Source: Streptomyces sp. NBC_00249
GTDB lineage: Bacteria > Actinomycetota > Actinomycetes > Streptomycetales > Streptomycetaceae
DNA: 64,000 nucleotides
Direction of reading: 5' to 3'
NCBI RefSeq assembly: GCF_026342355.1
Contig: NZ_JAPEMV010000006.1
Coordinates: 372,001-436,000, forward strand
This document shows positions 24,974 to 33,253 of this stretch, in pieces (position 1 is the stretch's first letter; the number at the start of each line of letters is the position of its first letter). A program made the translations under genes and the position numbers. Under the pieces are notes generated by a model that saw only the letters and a list, made by a program, of their open reading frames with translations, did not search any database and was not told the DNA's origin.

Positions 24974-26334
24974 CCAGCAGCCCCCTGCCCACCCTGCCGG
25001 CCGTGCCCGACCCGGCCACCGAACGGATCCTGGCGGGCGGGCTGCTGCCCGAACTGGCCTACGCCTTCGGCGGCCCGTTCCACTTCCTGCTGCCCGAAGC
25101 CTTCGACGCCAACCTGCGGGCGATGCGGGACGCCCTCGACGCGGCCGGGGTCGACGGGTTCGTGTACTTCGCGAAGAAGGCCAACAAGGCGGCCGTGTTC
25201 GTCGAACGGGCCGCCGCGGGCGGCGCCGGGGTGGACGTGGCCTCCGCGCCCGAACTGCGCGAGGCCCTCGGTCACGGCGTCCGCGGGGAACACCTCGCCG
25301 TCACCGGACCGGCCAAGGACCCGGCCCTGCTGCACCTGGCCGTGCAGCACGGGGCACTGATCGCCGTGGACTCCCTCGACGAACTCGACTCCCTCGTCGC
25401 CGCCGCCCTCACCGGCCGCGCCCGCCCGGCCCGGGTCCTGCTGCGCTGCCTGCCCGGCACCCAGCCGCACAGCCGTTTCGGGCTCGACGAGCACGAGCTC
25501 GACACGGCCCTGGAGCGCTGCGTCCGGGCCGGGGACTCCGTCCGCATGGAGGGGTTCGCCTTCCACCTGTCCGGCTACGCCCTCCAGCCCCGGGCCGATC
25601 TCGCGGCCCGGCTGGCCGAACTCTGCCTCAAGGCCCGTGTCCAGGGCCTGGAGGCGAGCCGGATCAGCATCGGCGGCGGCCTGCCGGTCAGTTACACCGA
25701 CGCCGACAGCTGGCACACCTTCCTCGCCGGGCACCACAGCCGCCACTACCACGCCGGCAAGGCCTTCTCGACAGGGGACTTCTACCCCTACCACTCCCCC
25801 GTCGCGGGCGCCGCGGCCCTGGCCGCGCTCCTCGCCACCCGGCCCGCCGGCCGCGGGGAACCGCTCTCCGAGATCCTGCGGGACGCGGGCGTACTGCTGC
25901 TCCTGGAACCCGGCCGGGCCCTGCTGCACCAGGCCGGCGCCACGGTCTTCCGGATCCAGGGCGTCAAGGAACGCGCGGGCTACCGGCTCCTGACCGTGGA
26001 CGGTACGAGCCTGAGCCTGTCCGAACAGTGGTTCAACAGCGAGTACCTGCCCGACCCGGTCCTCCTCCCCCAGGAGCCGGACGGCCCGCAGGGCTCGTAC
26101 CCGGCGAGCGTCGGGGCGGCCACCTGCCTGGAGTCGGACATGCTCACCTGGCGGAAGGTCGACTTCCGCCACCGCCCCCGCACGGGCGACCTGCTTGTCT
26201 ACCCCAATACGGCGGGCTACCAGATGGACTCCAACGAGTCCCCGTTCCACGACCTTCCCCTGCCCCCCAAGGTCGTCGTCGACCGCACCGACCGGCCGCG
26301 CCCCCGCTGGCGGCTGGACCGCCACTTCAGCTGA
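24964..26334 (+). CDS. Type III-fold PLP-dependent decarboxylase (SbnH/Y4yA-like)
   Basis: 456 residues of the alanine-racemase-fold amino acid decarboxylases (LysA/ODC group). PLP Lys lies in VYFAKKANKAAVF (about residue 64). HLSGY and the phosphate-binding GGGLPVSY follow, as do EPGRALL and the C-terminal NTAGYQMDSNESPFHD. It fits the Y4yA family, whose members sit in siderophore gene sets with SbnA/SbnB homologues. SbnH of staphyloferrin B decarboxylates a citryl-diaminopropionate intermediate. Here, with no NIS synthetase nearby, the substrate may instead be a diaminopropionate or aminocarboxylate adduct. GTG 24964 overlaps the SbnB gene. Confidence 0.8.
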   Translation: MAVTSSPLPTLPAVPDPATERILAGGLLPELAYAFGGPFHFLLPEAFDANLRAMRDALDAAGVDGFVYFAKKANKAAVFVERAAAGGAGVDVASAPELREALGHGVRGEHLAVTGPAKDPALLHLAVQHGALIAVDSLDELDSLVAAALTGRARPARVLLRCLPGTQPHSRFGLDEHELDTALERCVRAGDSVRMEGFAFHLSGYALQPRADLAARLAELCLKARVQGLEASRISIGGGLPVSYTDADSWHTFLAGHHSRHYHAGKAFSTGDFYPYHSPVAGAAALAALLATRPAGRGEPLSEILRDAGVLLLLEPGRALLHQAGATVFRIQGVKERAGYRLLTVDGTSLSLSEQWFNSEYLPDPVLLPQEPDGPQGSYPASVGAATCLESDMLTWRKVDFRHRPRTGDLLVYPNTAGYQMDSNESPFHDLPLPPKVVVDRTDRPRPRWRLDRHFS

Positions 26335-26367
26335 CCACGCCCGCCCCCTCACCTCCTGGAGTTACCG

Positions 26368-27396
26368 ATGCCCGGAGCCCTTCAGCGCCCCGCCGTGGTC
26401 TCCCGCGTATCCGATCTCATCGGCTGCACCCCCCTCCTCGAACTCGCCTCCACCGAGAGCGGCAGCCGTCTGCTGCTGAAGCTGGAGATGTTCAATCCCA
26501 CCGGCACCGCGAAGATCCGTATGGCCCGGGCCATGATCGATGCGGCCGAGGCCGCCGGCGAGTTGCGCGCAGGCGGCCGGATCATCGAGTCGACCTCCGG
26601 GAACACCGGGCTCGGCCTGGCGGTCATCGCCGCCGAACGCGGCTACACCTTCACCGCCGTCGTCGACAACCACGCCTGCGCCGACAAGCTCCGCGGCATG
26701 AAGGCGCTGGGCACCGAGCTCGTCCACGTCGTCGACGACGGCGCCGAGGAACTCGCCACGGCCGCCCGCGAGGAGCTCGCCGAGGACATGGCGCGCGGCC
26801 AGGACAACACCGTCTTCACCGAGCAGCACAACAACCCGGCCAACGGCGTCGGTTACTTCCCCGTCGCCCACGAACTCCACGAGGCCCTCGACGGAAAGAT
26901 CGACGTCCTCATCGGCGCCGTCGGCACCGGCGGCGCCCTGTGCGGCACCAGCCGGGAGCTGACCAAGCTGATGTCCGGCTTCACCGTCATAGGCGTCGAA
27001 CCCAAGGGCTCCATCGCCTTCGGCGGCCCGGCCCACGACTACTACCAGTCCGGCACGGGCACCCCCGAGGGCGCCGAGATCGGCGCCCTCGTCGACTTCG
27101 ACCTCATCGACGAGGGCGTCAAGGTCGGCGACGTCGAAGCGTTCGCCACCTGCCGCGCCGTCGCCCGCACCGGCCTCCTCATCGGCGGCTCCGCCGGCGG
27201 AGTCGTCCACGAGGCCCTCACCCGGCTGTCCACCCTGGCGCCGGGCACGACCATGGTCGCCCTCATCAACGACGGCGGCGAAAAGTACATGGACACCGTC
27301 TTCAACGACGACTGGATGCAGGACCGCGACCTCCTCGACGCCGAGGCCGAACGGGAAATCGAAGAGCTGCTCACCAAACTCCGCGGGAACCGATAA
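26368..27396 (+). CDS. sbnA: SbnA-like PLP synthase (cysteine synthase family)
   Basis: 342 residues, fold type II. The PLP Lys is in NPTGTAKIRMA (about residue 49), the STSGNTG substrate loop follows, and GAVGTGGALCG binds the cofactor phosphate. SbnA joins O-phospho-serine and glutamate to make N-(1-amino-1-carboxy-2-ethyl)-glutamate, the substrate of SbnB. The SbnA-specific IRMA after the Lys (rather than KDR) and the C-terminal INDGGEKYMDTVFNDDW support that call. A GGAG site precedes ATG 26368; the gap to the MATE gene is 4 bases. Confidence 0.85.
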   Translation: MPGALQRPAVVSRVSDLIGCTPLLELASTESGSRLLLKLEMFNPTGTAKIRMARAMIDAAEAAGELRAGGRIIESTSGNTGLGLAVIAAERGYTFTAVVDNHACADKLRGMKALGTELVHVVDDGAEELATAAREELAEDMARGQDNTVFTEQHNNPANGVGYFPVAHELHEALDGKIDVLIGAVGTGGALCGTSRELTKLMSGFTVIGVEPKGSIAFGGPAHDYYQSGTGTPEGAEIGALVDFDLIDEGVKVGDVEAFATCRAVARTGLLIGGSAGGVVHEALTRLSTLAPGTTMVALINDGGEKYMDTVFNDDWMQDRDLLDAEAEREIEELLTKLRGNR

Positions 27397-27400
27397 GCCC

Positions 27401-28792
27401 ATGCTGAAAACCCTCCTCCGCGACAGCCGCGCCCTCGGCGTCCTCGCCGTCCCCCTCGTCCTCACCCAGCTCGCCCAAGTGGCCCTGACCACCACCGACA
27501 CGGTGATGATGGGGCTCCTCGGCACCACCGAGCTCGCGGCCGGCGGCCTGGCCATCGTCATCTTCAACCAGCTCCGCACCATGGGCGTCGGCCTGGTCAC
27601 CTCCGTCGGCAACCAGATAGCCGCCGCGGCGGCCAGGGCCGAGAAGGACGGGGACCACGCGGAGGAGTCACAGCAGGAGGTCCGCTCCATAGTCCGGGCG
27701 AGCCTGGCCGTCGCCACGCTCGCCGGACTCGCCGGGGCCCTCCTGATGATCCTCATCGGACAGTCCCTCACCTGGCTCGGCCAGGACGCGGAGGTCGTCG
27801 GCCTCACCCGGACCATGCTCTACGCGCTCGCCCCCGGCCTGCTGCCCTGCCTGTGGTTCCAGGCCGTGCGCCAGTTCACCGTCGGCATGCGCCGCCCGCA
27901 GGCCCTCCTCCAGATCACCATCGCCTCCGTCGCGGTCAACGCCGGCCTCAACTGGATCCTCATCCACGGCACCTTCGGCCTTCCCCGCCTCGGCCTCACC
28001 GGCGTCGGCATCGCCACGTCCAGCGTCCACCTGCTGTCCTTCCTCGCCCTCTACGCCTCCGCGAAGAAGGACAAGGAGCTCGCGCCCCTCCTCACCCCGG
28101 ACATCACCAAGGCCGACGCCGCCACCGTCAAGCGCCTCATCGGGCTCGGCATCCCCATCGCCGCCACCTACGGCTCCGAGGCCGGCTTCTTCTCCGTCAC
28201 CGCCCTGATGGCAGGCTCCTTCGGCCCCGACGCGCTCGCCGCCCACACCGCGGTCAACCAGCTCGTCTACATCGTCTTCCAGGTCGCCGTCGGCCTCTCC
28301 CACGCGGCCTCCATCAACGTCAGCCGCGAGCTCGCCCTCGGCCGCCACGAAGACGCCCGGCGCCTGAAGAACACCGCCCTGGCCTGCGCCGCAGCCGTCA
28401 TGGCCGTCGTCGGGGTCCTCTACCTGACGATCCCCGGGCTGATCCTGGCGCCCTTCCTCGACTCCGGTTCCGACCAGGCCCTCACCATCGCCACCCACCT
28501 CCTGATCGTCACCGCCTTCCTGCAGTTCTTCGACTGCGCCCAGAACATCGGCGTCGGACTGCTGCGCGGCCTCGACGACACCAAGGGCGGCTTCCGCATC
28601 ACCCTCGTCGGCTACTGGGCGGTCGGGCTCCCCGCCTCCTGGCTCCTCGCCTACGCCCTCGGCCTGGACACCCTCGGCATCTGGCTCGGCCTGCTCACCG
28701 GCCTCGCCACCACCGCCCTGCTCCTGCTGCGCCGCTACGCGCGCTCCCTGGACGGGCACGCCCGCGCGCACCCGGCGGCGGCCACCAGCTGA
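27401..28792 (+). CDS. MATE-family efflux transporter
   Basis: 463 residues, 12 predicted membrane helices in two halves (residues about 15-230 and 245-450), typical MATE segments TQLAQVALTTTDTVMMGLLG and LNWILIHGTFGLPRLGLTG. MATE proteins export small molecules against H+ or Na+. As last gene of the iron-box operon it is the probable exporter of the metallophore. A 17-residue polar insert (AEKDGDHAEESQQEVRS) lies in an early cytoplasmic loop. No strong terminator follows; only a weak GGGGCCC/GGGCCCC hairpin is seen near 28797-28820. Confidence 0.88.
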   Translation: MLKTLLRDSRALGVLAVPLVLTQLAQVALTTTDTVMMGLLGTTELAAGGLAIVIFNQLRTMGVGLVTSVGNQIAAAAARAEKDGDHAEESQQEVRSIVRASLAVATLAGLAGALLMILIGQSLTWLGQDAEVVGLTRTMLYALAPGLLPCLWFQAVRQFTVGMRRPQALLQITIASVAVNAGLNWILIHGTFGLPRLGLTGVGIATSSVHLLSFLALYASAKKDKELAPLLTPDITKADAATVKRLIGLGIPIAATYGSEAGFFSVTALMAGSFGPDALAAHTAVNQLVYIVFQVAVGLSHAASINVSRELALGRHEDARRLKNTALACAAAVMAVVGVLYLTIPGLILAPFLDSGSDQALTIATHLLIVTAFLQFFDCAQNIGVGLLRGLDDTKGGFRITLVGYWAVGLPASWLLAYALGLDTLGIWLGLLTGLATTALLLLRRYARSLDGHARAHPAAATS

Positions 28793-28871
28793 GACGGGGC
28801 CCCGGGTACGGGCCCCCGGTCGCACAATGGGACCAGGGGTCCGGACCGACGCGGCGGGAGGTGCACGGCCG

Positions 28872-29465
28872 GTGGACGAGCGGGTACGGGACGAGCCGGG
28901 TCCCAGGAGACACTGGGCCAGGACGGCACTGGCCGGCATCGAAGCGGCCGAGGAGACCGAGGACGCCCTCGCCCAGGCGCTCGACCCCCACCCGGACGTA
29001 CAGGCCGAGAACAACGTGCGCCGCGCCCGGGCCGTCCACGCCGCCGCGATGGGCCTGGGCCCGGCCGGCTGCGCGGCCGCCGCCGGAGTCCCGGAGGCGA
29101 TGCTCGCCAAGTGGCGCGCCCAGGACCCGGCCTTCGACACCGCCCTCACGGCGGCCTCCGCCCTGGCCGGGGCCCACCAGGTGGCCGCACCCGGGAAGGT
29201 GAGCGGGCTGGGCCTGCGCCTGCTCCTCCAGGCCGTCGCCCGGGGCGTCCACACCGGGACCGCCGCCACGTACGCCGGTCTGCGCTCCGATCAGCTGCTG
29301 CGGCTACGGCGGTCCAATCCGCTGGTCTCCGAGCTGGTCGACGTGGCCCTCCAGCAGGCCCGGGACCGGCGCGGCAGCCGGCGCAGGCCGCGCCGCACGC
29401 CCACGTACCGCCTGGTCAGCATCGGCGAACAGCTCCAGCCGCCGCCGGGGGACGACAGGCCCTAG
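28872..29465 (+). CDS. Small HTH-like protein of unknown function
   Basis: About 197 residues from GTG 28872 (GGGAGG lies 10-15 bases upstream); ATG 28827 would add 15 residues. Two helical segments resemble homeodomain-like helix-turn-helix units: GPAGCAAAAGVPEAMLAKW and GTAATYAGLRSDQLLRL. An Arg-rich stretch (RDRRGSRRRPRRTP) follows near the C-terminus, so DNA binding is plausible. The TAG stop (29463-29465) falls inside a CTAG shared with the convergent gene's stop. The last five codons lie within a 15-base sequence identical to the terminus of palindromic element A. Confidence 0.55.
   Translation: MDERVRDEPGPRRHWARTALAGIEAAEETEDALAQALDPHPDVQAENNVRRARAVHAAAMGLGPAGCAAAAGVPEAMLAKWRAQDPAFDTALTAASALAGAHQVAAPGKVSGLGLRLLLQAVARGVHTGTAATYAGLRSDQLLRLRRSNPLVSELVDVALQQARDRRGSRRRPRRTPTYRLVSIGEQLQPPPGDDRP
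29451..29465. repeat. Solo terminus identical to the end of element A
   Basis: GACGACAGGCCCTAG here is identical, 15 of 15, to the right inverted repeat of the element at 11895-12073. No partner end or palindromic body is present nearby. It overlaps both convergent stop codons: TAG of the plus-strand gene at 29463-29465 and TAG of the minus-strand gene at 29462-29464. It looks like the footprint of a deleted or decayed copy. Confidence 0.5.
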
Positions 29466-30256
29466 CGGCGGCCGCGGGGCTTGCCGCGTTTGGCGGCCTT
29501 GGGGGCGGCCGATCCGGCGCGCCCGCCCTTGCCGCCCGACTTGCCGGCGGCCGGCTTGGCCCCGGACTTGGCGCCGCCCGACTTCGCTCCGGCCTTGCCG
29601 CCCGCGTCGGCGCGCCCCCGCGTCTTGGGCTGCGGCGGGGTCGGCGGGCGGCCGCGCGTGCTGTTCACGGTCCGTCCCCGGACGATGCCGATGAACTCCT
29701 CCACCAGGTCGGTGGTGCGCTCCTCCGGCCAGGACAGGGCCACCCGGGACTCGGGGCCGTCCGAGAGGGGCCGGTAGGTGAGGTCCTTGCGGTGGTGGAG
29801 CCGGGCCAGCGACTGGGGGACGGCGAGGACGCCGATCCCGGCCGCCACCAGCTCGATCGCGTCGGCCGTGGTCTCGGGGCGTTCGAAGGCGGGCCGTCCG
29901 GGCAGGGTCTCCCAGCCGAGGACGTCGTCGAGGGGGTGCAGGACGATCTCGTCGGCCAGGTCCTCGGTCGAGACCTCTTCCACGGCGGCCACGACGTGGT
30001 CCTTCGGGATGACCACGACGGTCTGCTCGGTGTAGAGCGGGATGGCGCTGAGATCGGCGTCGTCCACGGGCAGCCGTACGAAGCCCGCGTCGGCGCCGCT
30101 GCCGCGGAGCAGGCCGTACGCCTCCGCGGCGGGCACTCCCACGAGGGTCAGCGGGACGTCGGGCAGCCGCTCGTTCCAGATCCGCACCCACTTCGTGGGC
30201 GTCACTCCCGGGACATAGGCGAGCCTGAACGAAGGGGTTACATCCGAGCCTGTCAC
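29462..30256 (-). CDS. LysR-type effector-binding domain protein without HTH, with basic histone-like tail
   Basis: 264 residues. Residues 8-205 form a periplasmic-binding-protein-like LysR substrate domain (FRLAYVPGVTPTKWVRIW start, AAGIGVLAVPQSLARL near the middle). The winged-helix DNA-binding domain that normally precedes it is absent. The last 55 residues are built of Lys, Gly, Ala, Ser and Pro (KAGAKSGGAKSGAKPAAGK style), like histone H1 or Lsr2/HupS tails, and could bind DNA without sequence preference. The gene stands next to the DUF5997 gene, divergent, an arrangement I recall as conserved in Streptomyces. ATG 30256 follows GGCGGGGTG. Function unknown. Confidence 0.75.
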   Translation of the reverse strand: MTGSDVTPSFRLAYVPGVTPTKWVRIWNERLPDVPLTLVGVPAAEAYGLLRGSGADAGFVRLPVDDADLSAIPLYTEQTVVVIPKDHVVAAVEEVSTEDLADEIVLHPLDDVLGWETLPGRPAFERPETTADAIELVAAGIGVLAVPQSLARLHHRKDLTYRPLSDGPESRVALSWPEERTTDLVEEFIGIVRGRTVNSTRGRPPTPPQPKTRGRADAGGKAGAKSGGAKSGAKPAAGKSGGKGGRAGSAAPKAAKRGKPRGRR

Positions 30257-30314
30257 CCCGCCAGGTTACCGGTCGTGGTCGGAGGTAGCGCACACGCTCG
30301 ATACCCTTGACCTC

Positions 30315-30725
30315 ATGACGTCGCACCAGAGCACCCAGACGATGAAGCCCGCGACTGCGGCGAAGAAGCTGGGTGTGTACCTCGAGGCCACCCCCGCAGA
30401 GTTCCAGGAGGGTGTCGTCTCGCGCTCCGAGCTGAACGCCCTGCAGACCGACCCGCCCGCGTGGCTGGTGGAGCTGCGGCGCACCGGCCCGCACCCCCGG
30501 CCGGTGGTCGCGGCCAAGCTGGGCGTCTCCATCGCCGGTCTCGCGCGCGGCGGGGTCACCGAGGCGCTCACCACCGAGCAGATCGAGGCCCTGAAGCAGG
30601 AGAACCCCGAGTGGCTGCAGAAGGAGCGCTCCACCCAGGCTGAGGTCCGCAAGGAGACCGTGCGGATCAAGGAGAAGCAGGCCGAGAAGGCCCAGAAGGA
30701 CGCACAGCGCGGAGAGGGCAGCTGA
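30315..30725 (+). CDS. DUF5997 family protein
   Basis: 136 residues, cytoplasmic. The N-terminal half (KPATAAKKLGVYLEATPAEFQ, then RSELNALQTDPPAWL) resembles a small DNA- or protein-binding helical domain. The last 45 residues are a highly charged helix (QAEVRKETVRIKEKQAEKAQK) that could form a coiled coil. It is a conserved actinobacterial family of unknown function, divergent from the LysR-effector-domain gene with 58 bp between. The short gap includes a -10-like TACCCT shortly before the ATG. Confidence 0.8.
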   Translation: MTSHQSTQTMKPATAAKKLGVYLEATPAEFQEGVVSRSELNALQTDPPAWLVELRRTGPHPRPVVAAKLGVSIAGLARGGVTEALTTEQIEALKQENPEWLQKERSTQAEVRKETVRIKEKQAEKAQKDAQRGEGS

Positions 30726-30766
30726 CGGGTTCCCCCGCTCCGCTCCTCCTGCTCTGACCCACCCGT

Positions 30767-30806
30767 GCCGAAGGCCGGGCCGGATTCCTCCGGCCCGGCC
30801 TTCGGC
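30767..30806. terminator. Strong GC hairpin terminator after DUF5997
   Basis: Perfect 17-bp arms (30767-30783 and 30790-30806) with a 6-nt loop ATTCCT, 41 bases after the DUF5997 stop. The symmetric stem can end transcription from both sides. Palindromic element B begins 4 bases later. Confidence 0.82.
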
Positions 30807-30810
30807 CGTG

Positions 30811-30975
30811 CTAGTGCTGTGGCCGGGAAGGTTTGCCGGGTCGCGGTGTCCGGTGCGGTGCCTCGCAAGGCGGAGGGCCACCGCTTGTACGGGACGTACT
30901 CGGGTGGTCCGACAACGCGGCGAGGTGCCGTGCCGGGCGCCGTGACACGGTGAACCTTCCCGGCCACAGCACTAG
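30811..30975. mobile_element. MITE-like palindromic element with CTAG ends (element B)
   Basis: 165-bp element with perfect 23-bp terminal inverted repeats (30811-30833 and 30953-30975), starting CTAGTGCTGTGGCCGGGAAG. The symmetry continues imperfectly inward for a further 35 bp or so, so the whole can form a single long hairpin. The core carries GTACGGGACGTACTCGGG, very like the core of element A (GTACTGGACGTACTCGGG), although the terminal sequences differ. It has no coding capacity. The right CTAG contributes the TAG stop of the ABC ATPase gene 30972-32435. Related to element A by design: non-autonomous, CTAG-flanked, palindromic. Confidence 0.7.
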
Positions 30976-32435
30976 GCGTCCAGGAAGGCCCGGGTGACGG
31001 GGTGCCCGGGGGTGGTCAGCAGCTGGTGGGCGGGGCCCTCCTCGACGGTCCGGCCCGCGTCCAGGACGGCGATCCGGTCGGCCAGCGCGGTGGCGGCCTC
31101 CAGGTCGTGGGTGATCAGGACCAGGCTGAGGCCGGTGCGTTCCCGCAGGTCCGCGAGGACGTCGAGCAGGGCGGTGCGGGTCCGTGCGTCGAGTCCGGAG
31201 GTGATCTCGTCGCAGACCAGCACCCGTGGCCCGGCGGGCAGGGCCCGGGCGAGGGCCGCGCGCTGGAGTTCGCCGCCGGAGAGGCCGTCCGGGCGGCGCA
31301 GTGCCTGTGCCTCGGTGAGGCCCAGCCCTGAGAGGGTGCGCAGTGCCTCGCGGCGGGCGTCGGCCGGGTCGGCGCCGCGCAGCCGTACGGCGGTGCGGGC
31401 GACCTGGTCCAGTACGGGCCGGTACGGGTCGAAGGCGGCCCGCGCGTCCTGGAACACGTACTGCACGGCGGCCCGTTCCGCGCGGTCGCGCGTGCGCAGG
31501 GAGCGCGGCAGGGGCTCCCCGTCGAGCAGGATCCGGCCGTCGTGGGCGCCGTGCAGTCCGGCGAGGCAGCGGCCCAGGGTGGTCTTGCCGCTGCCGGAGC
31601 GGCCGAGCAGGGCCAGGCACTCCCCCTGTCCGAGGCTCAGCCCGACACCGCCGAGGACCTCGACGGGGCCGCGCGGGCCGGGGTGGGTGGCCGTCAGCTC
31701 CCGGACCTCCAGGCGGACCGGCCCCGGCGGTCGGGCCGGGCGGACCGGGGGCGGCGGCTGTGCGGGGCGGGGGCCGAGGACCGCGGGCGCCGGTCCCCGG
31801 TCGACGACGCGGCCGGCGCGCAGGACCACGACCTCGTCGGCCAGCTGCCGCACCACCTCCAGGTCGTGGCTGAGCAGGACGACGGCGATGCCCCGGGCGG
31901 CGACGGCGGCCAGCTCCTCGACGACGCCCTGCTTGGTCAGCGGGTCCAGGCCGGTGGTGGGTTCGTCGGCGACGACGACGCGGGCGCCGAGTACGAGGGC
32001 CTGCGCGAGGACGACCCGCTGCTGCTGGCCGCCGGACAGCTGGTGGGGGAAGCGGCGCAGGACGACGGCGGGGTCGGGGATCCTGGCCGCGAGCAGCGCC
32101 TCCTCGGCGAGCGGGCGGACCTCGCGCCGGTGGCGGGCGCGGCGGGCCGCGAGGCCGAGGAGCAGCGCTCCGGCCCGGCGGGCGGGGTTGAGGGCGGACG
32201 CCGGGTGCTGGGGTACGTAGCCCACCGGGCCGCCCGCCGTACGGACGGCGCCCTCGATCCGGGCGCCCGGCGGGTACTCGCCGAGCAGGGCGAGGCCCGT
32301 GGTGGTCTTGCCGCTGCCGGAGGGGCCGACGAGGGCGGTGATCCGTCCGGCGTGGGCCTGGAGGCTCACCCCGTCGACGAGGGTGCGCCCGGCGATCTCC
32401 ACGCGCAGCGCGCGGACTTCGGCGACGAGGCTCAT
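30972..32435 (-). CDS. Double ABC ATPase of the second Opp/Nik-type importer
   Basis: 487 residues with two ABC modules. Module 1 has GPSGSGKTTTGLALLG (about residues 38-53), LSGGQQQRVVLA and VVADEPTTGLD. Module 2 has GRSGSGKTTLGRCLAG, LSGGELQRAALA and LVCDEITSGLD. It has the same fused layout as the ATPase at 17704-19197, suggesting the two importers belong to one subfamily. ATG 32435 overlaps the permease stop by 4 bases. The TAG stop lies in the CTAG end of element B. Last gene of the ten-gene metallophore-like operon. Confidence 0.9.
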   Translation of the reverse strand: MSLVAEVRALRVEIAGRTLVDGVSLQAHAGRITALVGPSGSGKTTTGLALLGEYPPGARIEGAVRTAGGPVGYVPQHPASALNPARRAGALLLGLAARRARHRREVRPLAEEALLAARIPDPAVVLRRFPHQLSGGQQQRVVLAQALVLGARVVVADEPTTGLDPLTKQGVVEELAAVAARGIAVVLLSHDLEVVRQLADEVVVLRAGRVVDRGPAPAVLGPRPAQPPPPVRPARPPGPVRLEVRELTATHPGPRGPVEVLGGVGLSLGQGECLALLGRSGSGKTTLGRCLAGLHGAHDGRILLDGEPLPRSLRTRDRAERAAVQYVFQDARAAFDPYRPVLDQVARTAVRLRGADPADARREALRTLSGLGLTEAQALRRPDGLSGGELQRAALARALPAGPRVLVCDEITSGLDARTRTALLDVLADLRERTGLSLVLITHDLEAATALADRIAVLDAGRTVEEGPAHQLLTTPGHPVTRAFLDA

Positions 32436-33253
32436 CGGGCGGTTCCCTCCGGGTGCGCCGCGCGGTTTTGCTGTGCGGCGTCGAACAGCAGGTTGGTGCC
32501 GGTGGCGAGCGCGGCGACGAGCAGCGCGGGCACCGCCACGGGCCAGGGCTGGAGGAACATGCCGGGGCGGTTGCGGTCGACCATCACGGCCCAGTCGGCG
32601 GCGTCCGGCTGTACGCCGACCCCGAGGAAGGCGGCGGTGGCCACCAGGTAGAGGGCGCCGGTGAGCCGGATCCCGGCGTCGGCGGCGAGGGTGCGGCGCA
32701 TGGCGCGGGCCACGTACCCGACGGCGGTGCGCCACCAGGACTCCCCCTGCATCCGCAGGGCCTCGACGGCGGGCCGGGAGGCGATCTCCACGGCGGCGGC
32801 GTGCGTGACCCGGGCGGCTTCCGGTACGGCAGCCATCCCGACGAGGACGGTCAGTCCGGCGGGCCCGGGGGTGAGGGTGGCGGCGACGAGCAGCACCAGC
32901 AGCAGGGACGGTACGGCGATGAGCACGTCCAGCGGTCTCATCAGGAGGTCCTGGAGCCACCGGCGCCGGGTGAGGGCGGCGCCGAGGCCGAGCGGGACGG
33001 CGAGGAGGTAGGTCAGGGCGGTGGCCGCGAGGGCGACGAGCACCACGGACCGTCCGCCCAGCAGCACCTGCCGCCAGGTGTCCCGGCCGGCGAAGTCGGT
33101 GCCGAGCCAGTGCCCGCCCCCGGCGGTGTAGGAGACGGAGCGGGGCCCGGGGGGCCCGGCGAACAGGGGCCCGAGCAGGGCGAGGAGCAGCGGTACGGCG
33201 ACCAGCGCGAGGCCGGGTGCGTACCGTCGGAGGGGGGCCTTCGGGGGGTTCAC
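32432..33253 (-). CDS. ABC importer permease 2 (OppC/NikC type), second system
   Basis: 273 residues. The first membrane helix (GLALVAVPLLLALLGPLFAG) is followed by an external loop with LGTDFAGRDTWRQVLLGG, then about five helices. The EAA-like loop is VEALRMQGESWWRTAVGYVARA. GTG 33253 overlaps permease 1 by 4 bases and the stop overlaps the ATPase start. Partner of the 33250-34221 product in the inner-membrane channel. Confidence 0.87.
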   Translation of the reverse strand: MNPPKAPLRRYAPGLALVAVPLLLALLGPLFAGPPGPRSVSYTAGGGHWLGTDFAGRDTWRQVLLGGRSVVLVALAATALTYLLAVPLGLGAALTRRRWLQDLLMRPLDVLIAVPSLLLVLLVAATLTPGPAGLTVLVGMAAVPEAARVTHAAAVEIASRPAVEALRMQGESWWRTAVGYVARAMRRTLAADAGIRLTGALYLVATAAFLGVGVQPDAADWAVMVDRNRPGMFLQPWPVAVPALLVAALATGTNLLFDAAQQNRAAHPEGTAR

